28,047 bases of DNA from the NCBI GenBank assembly GCA_964370075.1, contig CAYJHC010000011.1, positions 1-28,047 of the forward strand, read 5' to 3'. The position numbers were made by a program, and so were the translations under genes. The stretch is from CAYJHC01 sp964370075. GTDB taxonomy: Bacteria > Bacillota > Clostridia > Peptostreptococcales > Anaerovoracaceae. The notes under the pieces are model-generated. The model worked only from the letters and a program-made list of their open reading frames with translations, was not told the origin of the DNA and did no database searches. This document shows, piece after piece, positions 6,479 to 14,586 of this stretch. How positions within the stretch are numbered: the first letter of the stretch is position 1; each line of letters starts with the position of its first letter.

Positions 6479-8386
6479 ATGAACATAATAGATAGACGAC
6501 ATTCTTTATGGCTTATGAAAAAAGGCATAGATGAAGATTTGAAAAATGATCTTTTAGAGATGAAAGTTAAAAAGGCTGAAAAGGAAGATGCCTTTTATAG
6601 AGAATTAGAATTTGGCACTTCAGGAATTAGAGGTGTAATGGGAGCTGGGACAAACAGAATTAATTCTGTAGTGGTAAAAAGACTTACTCAAGGGATTTCG
6701 GACTACTTGCTAAGCAAGGCAAAAAAACCTTCGGTAGTGATTTGCTATGACACAAGAAATAATTCTAAGAAATTTGCTGAAGAAACTGCGGAAATTTTTG
6801 CGCTTAACAGAATTACATCATATATTGGCCCTGAGCCGATGCCTTTGTCTGTTCTTTCCTATGCAATTAGGAGAAAGAAAGCGGATTTTGGAATAATGAT
6901 TACAGCTAGTCACAACTCTAAAAAATATAATGGCTATAAGGTGTATGATGAAACCGGAAAGCAAATATTAAAGGGGCAAGTTAAAGAAATTATTAAATAT
7001 TTAGAAAAAATTGAATATTTTGAAGAAAAAGAATGGGAAGACACTACAGAAGAATTAGCTTCATATAAAAAAGAAATATCAACTGTGATTATTGAAGAGT
7101 TTGAGAATATTGCCTTAGAAATAATGGACAAATATGCAAAGGCTGAAGAAAACGTTGAAATAGATAAGGTGGAAGCTACTAATTCTGAAGAAGAAGTAAA
7201 GATTGTATATACACCTTTAAATGGAACAGGCAAGAACATGATGCCGAAGTTGCTTAAAAAAGCTGGATTTGATAGTGTTCACACTGTAGCAGAACAGGAA
7301 ATTTGGGACGGTGAATTTAGCACATGTGTAAAACCTAATCCAGAATTAGAAGAAGTATATATGAAAGCACAGGAGGTAGCAGCTAAGGTAGATGCTGATG
7401 TGATTATTGCTAATGACCCAGATGCTGACAGGATGGGCCTTGCAGTAAAGGTAGAGAACAATTATAAAGTATTAAACGGGAATGAGATAGGTTCTTTGAT
7501 ACTTAACTACATGCTGACCATAAGAAAAGAAGAAGGGAACCTGCCTAAGAAACCAATTATTGTAAGGACCGTAGCAACCACTCCTGTTTTAGATGCGCTT
7601 ATCGAAAAAGTGGGTGGAGAAGCTAGGTACACACTCATTGGATTTAAATATGTCGGTGACAAACAAAACCAAATGGAAGCAGTAGGAGAGCTGGATGATT
7701 TTATTCTAGGAGCAGAAGAGGCCAATGGATATTTAGTGGGGACCCATGTTAGGGACAAAGATGGAATAACTGCAGCATTAATCTCTGCGATGATGGTTAA
7801 GTACTATAAAAAACAAGGTAAAACTCTTGTGGATGTATTAGATGATATTTATACAGAGTTTGGATATTACAAAGAAAAAACTATTAGTTTTAACCTAGAG
7901 GGGCAGGCTGGAGAAAAGATCAGAGCGAGTTTGGTTCCGAGCATAAGAAAAGCATATCTTAAGATTGATCTTGGAAACAAAATATGTGCCTTTACAGACT
8001 ACGAGGGTAAAAAAACAAAGATAATGCCAGGAGGGGTAGAAAGCAATTATCCTAAGACAAGAAAATTAATTAGCTTGCCGCAGAGAGAAATAATCGAGTT
8101 TTTGCTAGAAGATGGGAAGGTAATAATTAGACCTTCAGGAACAGAACCGAAATTAAAAGTATATCTTTTTTCAAAGGGAGAAAGCGAAGAAAAGGCAGAA
8201 AGCGTATTGGCTGAAATTGAAGAAAAAGCAAAGGAAGTAATAGAAAAGTATATAAAAGAAAATTCTGATACTATCCAGAAGAGGCTCGCAAAAACAGCTA
8301 GAGAAGAGTTCTTGATTAATGAAGAAATAAGAAAAAAAGAAGAAAGAAAAGCTAAAAGAAAGCGTGAAAGAGAAAAGGACGAATAA
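6479..8386 (+). CDS. Phospho-sugar mutase (phosphoglucomutase/phosphomannomutase, alpha-D-phosphohexomutase family)
   Basis: A 635-residue cytosolic enzyme that moves phosphate between C1 and C6 of a hexose (or an equivalent pentose pair). N-terminal FGTSGIRGVMGAGTNR is at 45-60. The phosphoserine loop ITASHN carries catalytic S144. The magnesium loop DPDADR is at 313-318, the sugar-recognition loop EEANGY at 413-418 and the phosphate-binding RPSGTEPK at 551-558, so all four active-site loops are present. EEANGY resembles the GEESYGY form of phosphoglucomutases more than the GEQSGH form of bacterial PMM/PGM. The protein is longer than usual by a charged helical tail (about 585-635) ending in a K/R/E-only stretch. 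GGAGG precedes ATG 6479. Its stop overlaps the next start (TAATG). Confidence 0.9.
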   Translation: MNIIDRRHSLWLMKKGIDEDLKNDLLEMKVKKAEKEDAFYRELEFGTSGIRGVMGAGTNRINSVVVKRLTQGISDYLLSKAKKPSVVICYDTRNNSKKFAEETAEIFALNRITSYIGPEPMPLSVLSYAIRRKKADFGIMITASHNSKKYNGYKVYDETGKQILKGQVKEIIKYLEKIEYFEEKEWEDTTEELASYKKEISTVIIEEFENIALEIMDKYAKAEENVEIDKVEATNSEEEVKIVYTPLNGTGKNMMPKLLKKAGFDSVHTVAEQEIWDGEFSTCVKPNPELEEVYMKAQEVAAKVDADVIIANDPDADRMGLAVKVENNYKVLNGNEIGSLILNYMLTIRKEEGNLPKKPIIVRTVATTPVLDALIEKVGGEARYTLIGFKYVGDKQNQMEAVGELDDFILGAEEANGYLVGTHVRDKDGITAALISAMMVKYYKKQGKTLVDVLDDIYTEFGYYKEKTISFNLEGQAGEKIRASLVPSIRKAYLKIDLGNKICAFTDYEGKKTKIMPGGVESNYPKTRKLISLPQREIIEFLLEDGKVIIRPSGTEPKLKVYLFSKGESEEKAESVLAEIEEKAKEVIEKYIKENSDTIQKRLAKTAREEFLINEEIRKKEERKAKRKREREKDE

Positions 8387-8826
8387 TGAAAAATGTATTG
8401 ATAAAGATAATTGGAACACATGGTTATGATGAAGAAACTGATGAGCCTATCGAACTTGTTTCAGAAGGGAAAATAGACCAAGACAAGGAGGGTTTGTTTG
8501 TAGAGTATGAAGAAAGTGAAATTTCAGGTTCGCCAGGAAGTATTACTAGAGTATATATTAAAGACTCTACTGTTACTATGAGAAGGAAAGATGAAAGCGG
8601 AAATACTGTAGGTAATTTAGTTTTTGAAAAAGGGAAAAGGCATGAAGGGGACTTAACCATGTTTTTTAGAACAATGAATGTTGAAATATTAGCAAGTAGT
8701 ATTGAAAATACAATTACTTATAATGATCCTGGACGCCTAGATATTGAGTATGATATTGCTATTGCGGGCCTAAGTTCAAGTAGCAGCAAAATTAGTATTG
8801 AAGTGCTAAAAGAAGGAACACTATAA
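8386..8826 (+). CDS. DUF1934 (YwiB-like) beta-barrel protein
   Basis: A 146-residue protein with alternating hydrophobic and polar strands throughout. The family signature VTMRRKDESGNTVGNLVFEKGKRHEG lies in the middle and is followed by FFRTMNVEILASSIENTI. DUF1934 proteins form small calycin-like barrels whose ligand is unknown. The ATG at 8386 overlaps the mutase stop codon, so translation is probably coupled. No signal peptide or membrane segment is seen, so it is cytosolic. Confidence 0.85.
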   Translation: MKNVLIKIIGTHGYDEETDEPIELVSEGKIDQDKEGLFVEYEESEISGSPGSITRVYIKDSTVTMRRKDESGNTVGNLVFEKGKRHEGDLTMFFRTMNVEILASSIENTITYNDPGRLDIEYDIAIAGLSSSSSKISIEVLKEGTL

Positions 8827-8899
8827 GGAACACTATATAGTAAATAAAAGCTTATGCGTAGTACAAAATAGTGCAGATTAATAAGAAAAGGAGAAGTGT

Positions 8900-8995
8900 A
8901 TGTTCAGTAAAAAAGCAATGAAAATTATTAGCTGGGCGATAATTGGAGTTATGGTTTTTACGACATTAGGAATGGCGGTATTTACATACTTTTAA
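8900..8995 (+). CDS. 31-residue single-pass membrane peptide
   Basis: ATG 8900 follows a strong AAGGAG (8888-8893) at normal spacing. The product is 31 residues: a short basic start (MFSKKAMK), then one hydrophobic helix (about residues 9-29, IISWAIIGVMVFTTLGMAVF) and an aromatic end. The basic-in, helix-out pattern is typical of small Firmicute membrane peptides (DUF4044-like in layout), but I do not recognise a named family. It lies between the DUF1934 and DUF1846 genes in the same orientation with no terminator, so it may share their transcript. The good ribosome binding site and sense of the composition support a real gene. Confidence 0.7.
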   Translation: MFSKKAMKIISWAIIGVMVFTTLGMAVFTYF

Positions 8996-9066
8996 GTAAA
9001 AGCTTAGTATGAAAACCATAATATAAAATAAAAAGTAGTTTTGTTGAAATAGAAAAGGAGAGAGAG

Positions 9067-10584
9067 ATGCCGGAAAAAATAGGGTTTGATGCAGAAAAGT
9101 ATTTAGAGTTACAATCTAAACATATTTTAGAGAGAATTGGAAACGAGGAAAATGGAAGATTATACCTTGAATTTGGTGGAAAACTTGTACAAGATAAGCA
9201 TGCTAAAAGAATCCTGCCTGGCTTTGATGAAGACGCGAAGATTAAATTGTTGCATAAACTTAGAGACAAAGCTGAAATAATTATTTGCGTGTACTCGGGA
9301 GACATTGCTACTAGCAAAACAAGAGAAGACTTTGGAATTACATATGACTTGGAAGTTCTCAGATTAATTGATGTTTTTAGGAAATATGATTTGGAAGTTA
9401 ATAGCGTAGTTGTTTCAAGATATCAAGATATTCCTGCTGTAAACATGTTTATAAATAAGCTTGAGAGAAGAGGGATTAGAACATATAAGCATTATATAAC
9501 TAAGGGGTATCCTACAGATGTAGAAACAATAGTTAGCGAAGAAGGCTATGGGGCGAACCCTAGAATTGAAGTGACGAAGCCTTTAGTTGTAGTGACAGGC
9601 CCTGGAGGGGGAAGCGGTAAATTAGCAACTAGTCTTTCTCAGCTTTATGCAGATAGTAGAATTGGTCAAAAATCTAGGTATGCAAAATTTGAAACCTTTC
9701 CCGTGTGGAACCTGCCTTTAAAGCATCCAGTAAATTATGCTTACGAGGCTGCTACAGCAGACTTGAAAGATGTGAATATGATTGATAACTTTCACTTAGA
9801 AGCCTATGGGAATACTGCTATAAATTACAATAGAGATTTGGAAGTGTTTCCAATTGTAAAAAGAATCATTGAAAAAATTACAGAGGAAAAGTGTGAATAT
9901 AACTCACCAACAGATATGGGGGTTAATATGGTTGGATATGCTATTAGCCATGATGGAGTTGTTAGTGAGGCTGCAAACCAAGAAATTATTAGAAGGTATT
10001 TAATTTCAAAATGTGATTATAAGAAAGGGAATATTCCGGAAGAAACTACTGAACGAATTAAACTGATATTAGATTCTCTAGGATTAAAAGAAGAAGATCG
10101 AAAAGTTGTAAAAGGGGCTAGGGAATATATTGAAGTGAAAAAAGAAGCAGAAGTGAATGATGAATCCCTTGTTGCGGTTGCAATAGAATTAAAGGATGGG
10201 ACAATAATTACAGGAAAGGGTTCAAACATGATGGTTGCAGCAGCGGCAGGAGTTCTAAATGCAATAAAAAGTCTTTGCGGAATAAATGAAGATACCCTAT
10301 TGATTTCTCCTAAGGTAATAACTTCAATTCAACAGATGAAATTAAAATCTTTGAACAATGAAAAAGAAACACTGAACTTAGAGGAAATACTCATAGCGTT
10401 AACAGTTACAGCATCAACTTCTGTAATAGCAAAGGATGCGCTGGAACATCTAATTGACTTGCAAGGTTGCAAACTACACTGTACTGCAATATTAAGCGAC
10501 AGAGACGAGCAGACGATAAAAAGTTTAGGAATGGATCCTACAAGCGACCCAGAGTATATAACTGATAACCTGTATTTTGGATAA
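9067..10584 (+). CDS. DUF1846 family protein
   Basis: A 505-residue cytosolic protein with the characteristic start KIGFDAEKYLELQSKHILERI, a glycine-rich loop VVTGPGGGSGKLATSLSQLY at about 175-194, and FPVWNLPLKHPVNYAYEAATADL soon after. These are hallmarks of DUF1846 (PF08903). The GPGGGSGK loop resembles a phosphate-binding loop, but no enzymatic activity is established for the family. Full length. AAAGGAGAGAGAG precedes ATG 9067. The AEC transporter begins nine bases after its stop, so they are probably one operon. Confidence 0.88.
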   Translation: MPEKIGFDAEKYLELQSKHILERIGNEENGRLYLEFGGKLVQDKHAKRILPGFDEDAKIKLLHKLRDKAEIIICVYSGDIATSKTREDFGITYDLEVLRLIDVFRKYDLEVNSVVVSRYQDIPAVNMFINKLERRGIRTYKHYITKGYPTDVETIVSEEGYGANPRIEVTKPLVVVTGPGGGSGKLATSLSQLYADSRIGQKSRYAKFETFPVWNLPLKHPVNYAYEAATADLKDVNMIDNFHLEAYGNTAINYNRDLEVFPIVKRIIEKITEEKCEYNSPTDMGVNMVGYAISHDGVVSEAANQEIIRRYLISKCDYKKGNIPEETTERIKLILDSLGLKEEDRKVVKGAREYIEVKKEAEVNDESLVAVAIELKDGTIITGKGSNMMVAAAAGVLNAIKSLCGINEDTLLISPKVITSIQQMKLKSLNNEKETLNLEEILIALTVTASTSVIAKDALEHLIDLQGCKLHCTAILSDRDEQTIKSLGMDPTSDPEYITDNLYFG

Positions 10585-10593
10585 GAGGTAGAT

Positions 10594-11544
10594 ATGTATA
10601 CTCAATTTTTCATGCTTTTCGCAATGATGTTTACAGGATTTTTTTTGAGAAAGACTAAATTCTTAGATGAGCAAGTTACCTCAGGTCTAAGTAAGTTCGT
10701 TTTGTATTTTTGCTTTACTTGTATGGCTGTCTTTAATATTGGCACATTAACCATAGACAGGGATATTATGGGTTCCTTAGGAAGTACTTTGTTGATAGTC
10801 ATACTACTTTTTGTAATTTATGCTTTAGTAGTGAAATACTATGTTAAACTACGAAAATACCCTAAAGAAGTTAGTGGTTTGGCAGAGATTGCAATGACAA
10901 GCCCTAACAATGGGTTTATGGGATTTCCTATTTCTTTAATGTTCTTTGGGCAAGTTGGGCTGCTATACATGGCAGTTCACAATGCGGTTTATAATGTTTA
11001 TGTGTTTTCTTATGGGCTGGTTAAACTTAAAGAAAATACAAAGAGAGATGAAGAACATGGGTCTATGAGAGTGAAAATCTTTAGCCTAGCTAAAGTATGT
11101 TTTAACCCTATAATTATCGGAGTGCTGACAGGGCTTATATTGAGCCTTTTAGAAGTTCCTTTAGATAATGTGGTAGGATTATATCTTGAGACTATGGGTT
11201 CCTTGGCAACTCCTCTTTCTATGGTACTAATTGGATCCACTTTGGCAGAGAGTAATTTCTTAGAGACTTTTAGAAATAATATAGTGATAGAAGCTGGAAT
11301 AATGAAGAATTTGATTTTGCCTGCAATTACATTCCTACTAATCTATTGGTTGCCAATAGAACCTATTGCTAAAAGTATTATAGTTTTGGGTATGGCTCTT
11401 CCTTCAGGAGCAACAGTGGTAATTTTGGCAACTAGAGAAAAGAATAATCCTGAATTATCCAGTAAAATTTTGTTTTTTAGTACCTTGTTTGCAATGGGGA
11501 CCCTACCGTTGTTTTTGTGGATAATTGAAAAAACTATAGGGTAA
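10594..11544 (+). CDS. AEC (auxin efflux carrier) family transporter
   Basis: A 316-residue integral membrane protein with about ten hydrophobic helices, in two halves around a charged cytoplasmic loop (KLKENTKRDEEHGSMRVK, residues about 144-161). It has the AEC features MMFTGFFLRKTKFLD near the N-terminus, the TSPNNGFMGFPI segment (about residues 105-116), and the matching LPSGATVVILA segment in the second half. Family members move small organic acids such as malate or malonate. The substrate here is not determined. GAGGT precedes ATG 10594. It follows the DUF1846 gene by nine bases. Confidence 0.88.
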   Translation: MYTQFFMLFAMMFTGFFLRKTKFLDEQVTSGLSKFVLYFCFTCMAVFNIGTLTIDRDIMGSLGSTLLIVILLFVIYALVVKYYVKLRKYPKEVSGLAEIAMTSPNNGFMGFPISLMFFGQVGLLYMAVHNAVYNVYVFSYGLVKLKENTKRDEEHGSMRVKIFSLAKVCFNPIIIGVLTGLILSLLEVPLDNVVGLYLETMGSLATPLSMVLIGSTLAESNFLETFRNNIVIEAGIMKNLILPAITFLLIYWLPIEPIAKSIIVLGMALPSGATVVILATREKNNPELSSKILFFSTLFAMGTLPLFLWIIEKTIG

Positions 11545-11804
11545 ACTCGGACGTTGTAAATACAATGGGAGTACTTTTAGACTTGATTTTGGGAGAAAAG
11601 ACCCTTAAGCATAAGTGTGTGCTTATCTAGGAAAAATGGAAGTGTTTGCTCAACTTTATGAAGTAGTTATGAGCTTTTGTAAGGTGATGTATCTTGTCCA
11701 CGGCATAAAAGGGAAAATTGTTTTACGTCGAAAGAGAAAAAATATTAAAATTTCAACAATTTAGATTGATGGTTGAAAAAAATAAATCAATTTTCATTTA
11801 AGCC

Positions 11805-11833
11805 TTTTCAAAAGAGTTAAAATTGTGTATAAT
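11805..11833 (+). promoter_or_regulatory. hbd promoter
   Basis: A perfect TATAAT at 11828-11833, with TTTTCA at 11805-11810 exactly 17 bases upstream. The start site would be near 11840, leaving a leader of about 55 bases before ATG 11896. Confidence 0.65.
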
Positions 11834-11841
11834 ATATACAA
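11823..11841. promoter_or_regulatory. 19-bp palindrome over the hbd -10 element, candidate operator
   Basis: TTGTGTATAATATATACAA has nine-base arms around a central A with one mismatch (11827/11837); flanking A11822 and T11842 also pair. It covers the -10 box, where a bound repressor would block RNA polymerase. TTGT...ACAA ends recall the Rex redox-sensor box, but Rex sites have 18 bases with TTGTTAA half-sites, so the match is partial. Confidence 0.4.
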
Positions 11842-11895
11842 TATTTAAATGTTGTTATGAAGATAAAAGTTAATTATTAATAAGGAGGATATACC

Positions 11896-12744
11896 ATGAA
11901 GAAAATCGGAGTATTAGGATCGGGAACAATGGGAGCTGGAATCATTCAGGTAATGGCTCAGTGTGGATTCGAAGTTGTACTTAGAGCAAGAAGAGAAAGT
12001 TCCGTTGAAGGTGGAATCGCAAAAGTTCAAAAGAATTTAGCTAAACTTGTTTCTAGAGAAAAAATCACTCAAGAAGATATGGATGCTGCAATGGGCAGAA
12101 TCAAAGGTTCTACAGATATTAATATTGTAGCTGATGCAGATTTAATAATAGAAGCTGCTACAGAGGATATGGAGCAAAAGAAAGCTTTATTTGCAGAGTT
12201 AGATGCTCTTTGCAAGCCAGGAACTATTATTGCAACAAACACTTCTTCTCTTTCTATTACTGAAATTGCTCAAGCAACAGGAAGACCTGATAAGATTGTT
12301 GGAATGCACTTCTTCAATCCAGTACCTGCAATGAAACTTGTAGAAATAATCAAAGGACTATCTACATCTGATGAAACTAGAGATATTATTCTTGACTTAA
12401 CAAAGACAATTGGAAAGACTCCAGTAGAAGTTGCTGAAGCTCCAGGATTTGTTGTTAATAGAATATTAATCCCAATGATAAATGAAGCTATCGGAATTTT
12501 AGCTGATGGAGTTGCTGATGCTGAAGGTATAGACAATGCTATGAAGCTTGGAGCTAATCACCCAATGGGACCTTTAGCATTAGGAGATTTAGTTGGACTA
12601 GACGTTTGCCTAGCTATAATGGATGTTCTATATGCTGAGTATGGCGATCCAAAATACAGAGCTCATCCTCTAATGAGAAAAATGGTAAGAGGAAACAAGC
12701 TAGGAATGAAAACTGGCGAAGGTTTCTATAACTACAACAAGTAA
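11896..12744 (+). CDS. hbd: 3-hydroxybutyryl-CoA dehydrogenase
   Basis: A 282-residue enzyme that interconverts acetoacetyl-CoA and (S)-3-hydroxybutyryl-CoA in butyrate-type fermentation. The Rossmann motif GSGTMG is at 8-13. Catalytic residues S117, H138, E150 and N188 are present (NTSS, MHFFNP, KLVE, VVNRI). The C-terminal helical dimer domain ends GEGFYNYNK. The end of strand beta-2 reads LRARRES (29-35), so the acidic residue that normally binds the NAD ribose is absent and two arginines follow, which suggests NADP(H). The gene stands alone, without crt, bcd, etf or thl beside it. It has a strong promoter, a palindromic operator candidate and two terminators. Its codon use looks optimised, with fewer rare codons than its neighbours, fitting high expression. 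Confidence 0.94.
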   Translation: MKKIGVLGSGTMGAGIIQVMAQCGFEVVLRARRESSVEGGIAKVQKNLAKLVSREKITQEDMDAAMGRIKGSTDINIVADADLIIEAATEDMEQKKALFAELDALCKPGTIIATNTSSLSITEIAQATGRPDKIVGMHFFNPVPAMKLVEIIKGLSTSDETRDIILDLTKTIGKTPVEVAEAPGFVVNRILIPMINEAIGILADGVADAEGIDNAMKLGANHPMGPLALGDLVGLDVCLAIMDVLYAEYGDPKYRAHPLMRKMVRGNKLGMKTGEGFYNYNK

Positions 12745-12802
12745 GATTAGAAGATGGGTTGGATAAGTACACTTGCTTAACTCAAAAACTATAAATAACT
12801 AG

Positions 12803-12831
12803 AAAGGCTCTAAATAATTAGGGCCTTTTTT
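12803..12831 (+). terminator. First hbd terminator
   Basis: AAAGGCTCTA (12803-12812) pairs with TAGGGCCTTT (12819-12828), ten pairs with one G-T, six-base loop, then T-run. Confidence 0.85.
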
Positions 12832-12856
12832 GATGGCTTGCTTCCCCAAAGTTAAT

Positions 12857-12889
12857 GGCTCCGAGATATTTCTTGGGGCCTTTTATTTT
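12857..12889 (+). terminator. Second hbd terminator
   Basis: GGCTCCGAGA (12857-12866) pairs with TCTTGGGGCC (12871-12880) using several G-T pairs, followed by TTTTATTTT. Its GGCTC...GGGCCTTTT layout resembles the first terminator, so it may be a duplicated copy or a backup. Confidence 0.6.
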
Positions 12890-13148
12890 AAACAATGAAG
12901 AAATAAAGCTTGGAATATTTTGACCATGGAAAGGGAACACTGACAAGTATTTTTCTAAGTAGGATTAAAAGCGATTTGAATTTTTATATATCTCGGTACT
13001 AATTTTGCTATAAAATTGAATTTCTATTGTACAGGTGCTAAAGAACACAAAAAGAATAAGAGAAAATCTAAAAATATGATTTTTATTTTAAGCATAAAAG
13101 GTATAGACTTAAGGCAAGTTAATAATAAACAAACCTTAGGGGGTTAGT
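12890..13148 (+). promoter_or_regulatory. Upstream region of the saccharopine-dehydrogenase-like gene
   Basis: No gene is visible. The best promoter is an extended -10, TGCTATAAA at 13006-13014, without a good -35; it would give a leader of about 125 bases. TAAGG (13110-13114) can pair with CCTTA (13134-13138) just before the AGGGGG ribosome binding site (13138-13143). Confidence 0.4.
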
Positions 13149-14363
13149 ATGAAGATTTTAATTTTAGGAGCAGGAGCTCAAGGGTCAACAGTTGCTCAAA
13201 GAATGGATGAGCAACCACATATTACAGAGATGATTGTCGCAGATTATGATATGAAAGCTGTTGAAGGATTAGTAAAAACTCTAAATAAAGCAAAAGGAGT
13301 GCAGGTAGATGCCTCTTCAGTAGACAATATAGTTGCAGTTGCAGAGGGCGTTGAGTTGATAGTTAATGCGCTTCCACTTTTCTTTGGAAGAAATGTATTG
13401 GATGCAGCATTAAAGGTTAAAACAAATTATCAAGATTTCTCTACACCTAATTTAGCGCCGCTTTGGGCTGATGGAGTGGATATTTTAAGAAACGAGTATG
13501 ATAAAAAGTTTAAAGAAATAGGAAAGCTTGCTCTTTCAGGAACAGGATCAGCACCAGGACTTATCTGTGTTGCCTCAAGAAAAGCAGTAGAGCCGTTAGA
13601 CACTTGCGAAACAGTATATAACCTTGTATTTGAAGGGGTTGAGGCTAAGAGATTTATGCCTTTCTGGTGGTCTCCAATCAATGCTCTTGAAGATATGTGT
13701 GAAGTTGCTTATGCTTATGAAGATGGAAAATTAGTAAAGACTGTTCCGTTTAGCAATCCTGTTACAAGAAAATATGACTACATTGATGAAGAAATTACTT
13801 TTGTAGAGCACTGTCATGATGAGCCTGTATATATGGGGCTTAATGCAGAAGAATTTTTCAAAGGCGCAAAGAACTTTTACTTTAAATATACTGGAACAGG
13901 ATGCAAATTTGCAGAACCTTTATATAGAGCGGGCTTGCTTTCTAGAGAGCCTGAAGAAATAAATGGAGTTGAAATTGCACCTTTTGATGTTATATTAGCT
14001 CATATTCCACATCCGCCTACACTTAAGGCTGGTCTTCAAGAAATTGTTGACGAAGGGTTAGTGGCGGACACTGGTTGTATGGTTATAGAAGCTTATGGTA
14101 AAAAAGATGGAAAAGACACTTTAGTAGAAGTGCACGTAAATGCACCAGGATTTATGGAATCTTTTGAAAAAGCAGGTCTTTCCGGCGAGATGTATCTAAC
14201 GGGACAAGGTGGATACTTATTTACTAAAATGCTTACAGAAGGCAAGTTTCATCAAGTTGGAGCCATTACAACTGACATGGTAACATATGAACAAGCTGAT
14301 ATATACTTTGAAGAAGCGGCTAAGTTAGACATTACTTTAGATATTATTGTGAAAGAAATCTAA
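13149..14363 (+). CDS. Saccharopine dehydrogenase-like oxidoreductase
   Basis: A 404-residue protein. Residues 1-35 form the NAD(P)-binding Rossmann unit (ILILGAGAQGSTVAQ at 3-17), and D32 at the end of beta-2 favours NAD. The second domain contains LSGTGSAPGL (about 132-141), which occupies the place of the GLDPG-type turn in this family, then FWWSPINALEDM, EHCHDEPVY and GQGGYLFTKML. Known relatives are saccharopine reductases/dehydrogenases, carboxynorspermidine dehydrogenase and similar enzymes that form or cleave a secondary amine between an amino acid and a keto acid. Its own substrate is unknown. AGGGGGTT precedes ATG 13149. The PucR-type regulator and class V PLP enzyme next to it suggest a catabolic role. 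Confidence 0.8.
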   Translation: MKILILGAGAQGSTVAQRMDEQPHITEMIVADYDMKAVEGLVKTLNKAKGVQVDASSVDNIVAVAEGVELIVNALPLFFGRNVLDAALKVKTNYQDFSTPNLAPLWADGVDILRNEYDKKFKEIGKLALSGTGSAPGLICVASRKAVEPLDTCETVYNLVFEGVEAKRFMPFWWSPINALEDMCEVAYAYEDGKLVKTVPFSNPVTRKYDYIDEEITFVEHCHDEPVYMGLNAEEFFKGAKNFYFKYTGTGCKFAEPLYRAGLLSREPEEINGVEIAPFDVILAHIPHPPTLKAGLQEIVDEGLVADTGCMVIEAYGKKDGKDTLVEVHVNAPGFMESFEKAGLSGEMYLTGQGGYLFTKMLTEGKFHQVGAITTDMVTYEQADIYFEEAAKLDITLDIIVKEI

Positions 14364-14447
14364 AATTTTCTAGAATCTGGAGAATGTTACGTTATGTTAA
14401 AGTCTAATACCAATTAGAAAATATACCAGTACATAAAGAAAAAGTTA

Positions 14448-14488
14448 AGACTGCAGCAATAGTATTTTGCTGCAGTCTCTTTATTTTA
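14448..14488. terminator. Bidirectional terminator between the saccharopine-dehydrogenase-like gene and the PucR gene
   Basis: AGACTGCAGCAA (14448-14459) and TTGCTGCAGTCT (14467-14478) form a perfect 12-bp stem with a seven-base loop. The plus strand continues CTTTATTTT. The minus strand continues TTAACTTTTTCTTT. It lies between convergent genes. Confidence 0.85.
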
Positions 14489-14586
14489 TCCTAGCTTAAG
14501 AAATTCATCTAATTATTACTCTGGTGGCTACACTATTGAAGGGGTAGAAAATTTGACCTGCAGATATTGATAGCTATATTGCAATT

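Larger units (their letters stand above)
11545..11895. other. Intergenic region between the AEC transporter and hbd
   Basis: There is no convincing gene here. A 21-codon open frame at 11565-11630 lacks a ribosome binding site. There is no clear T-tailed hairpin for the AEC gene; AAGCA/TGCTT around 11608-11625 forms only a short stem. The last 90 bases hold the hbd promoter and a palindrome. The hbd ribosome binding site is AAGGAGG at 11882-11888. Confidence 0.6.

Noticed and set aside
8047..8421. Minus-strand frames of 82 and 124 codons at the end of the phosphosugar mutase
   Set aside because: They are antisense shadows of a charged Lys/Glu stretch, giving Phe/Ser repeats without a ribosome binding site.
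11565..11630. 21-codon open frame between the AEC transporter and hbd
   Set aside because: There is no ribosome binding site or distinct composition, and no recognisable product.
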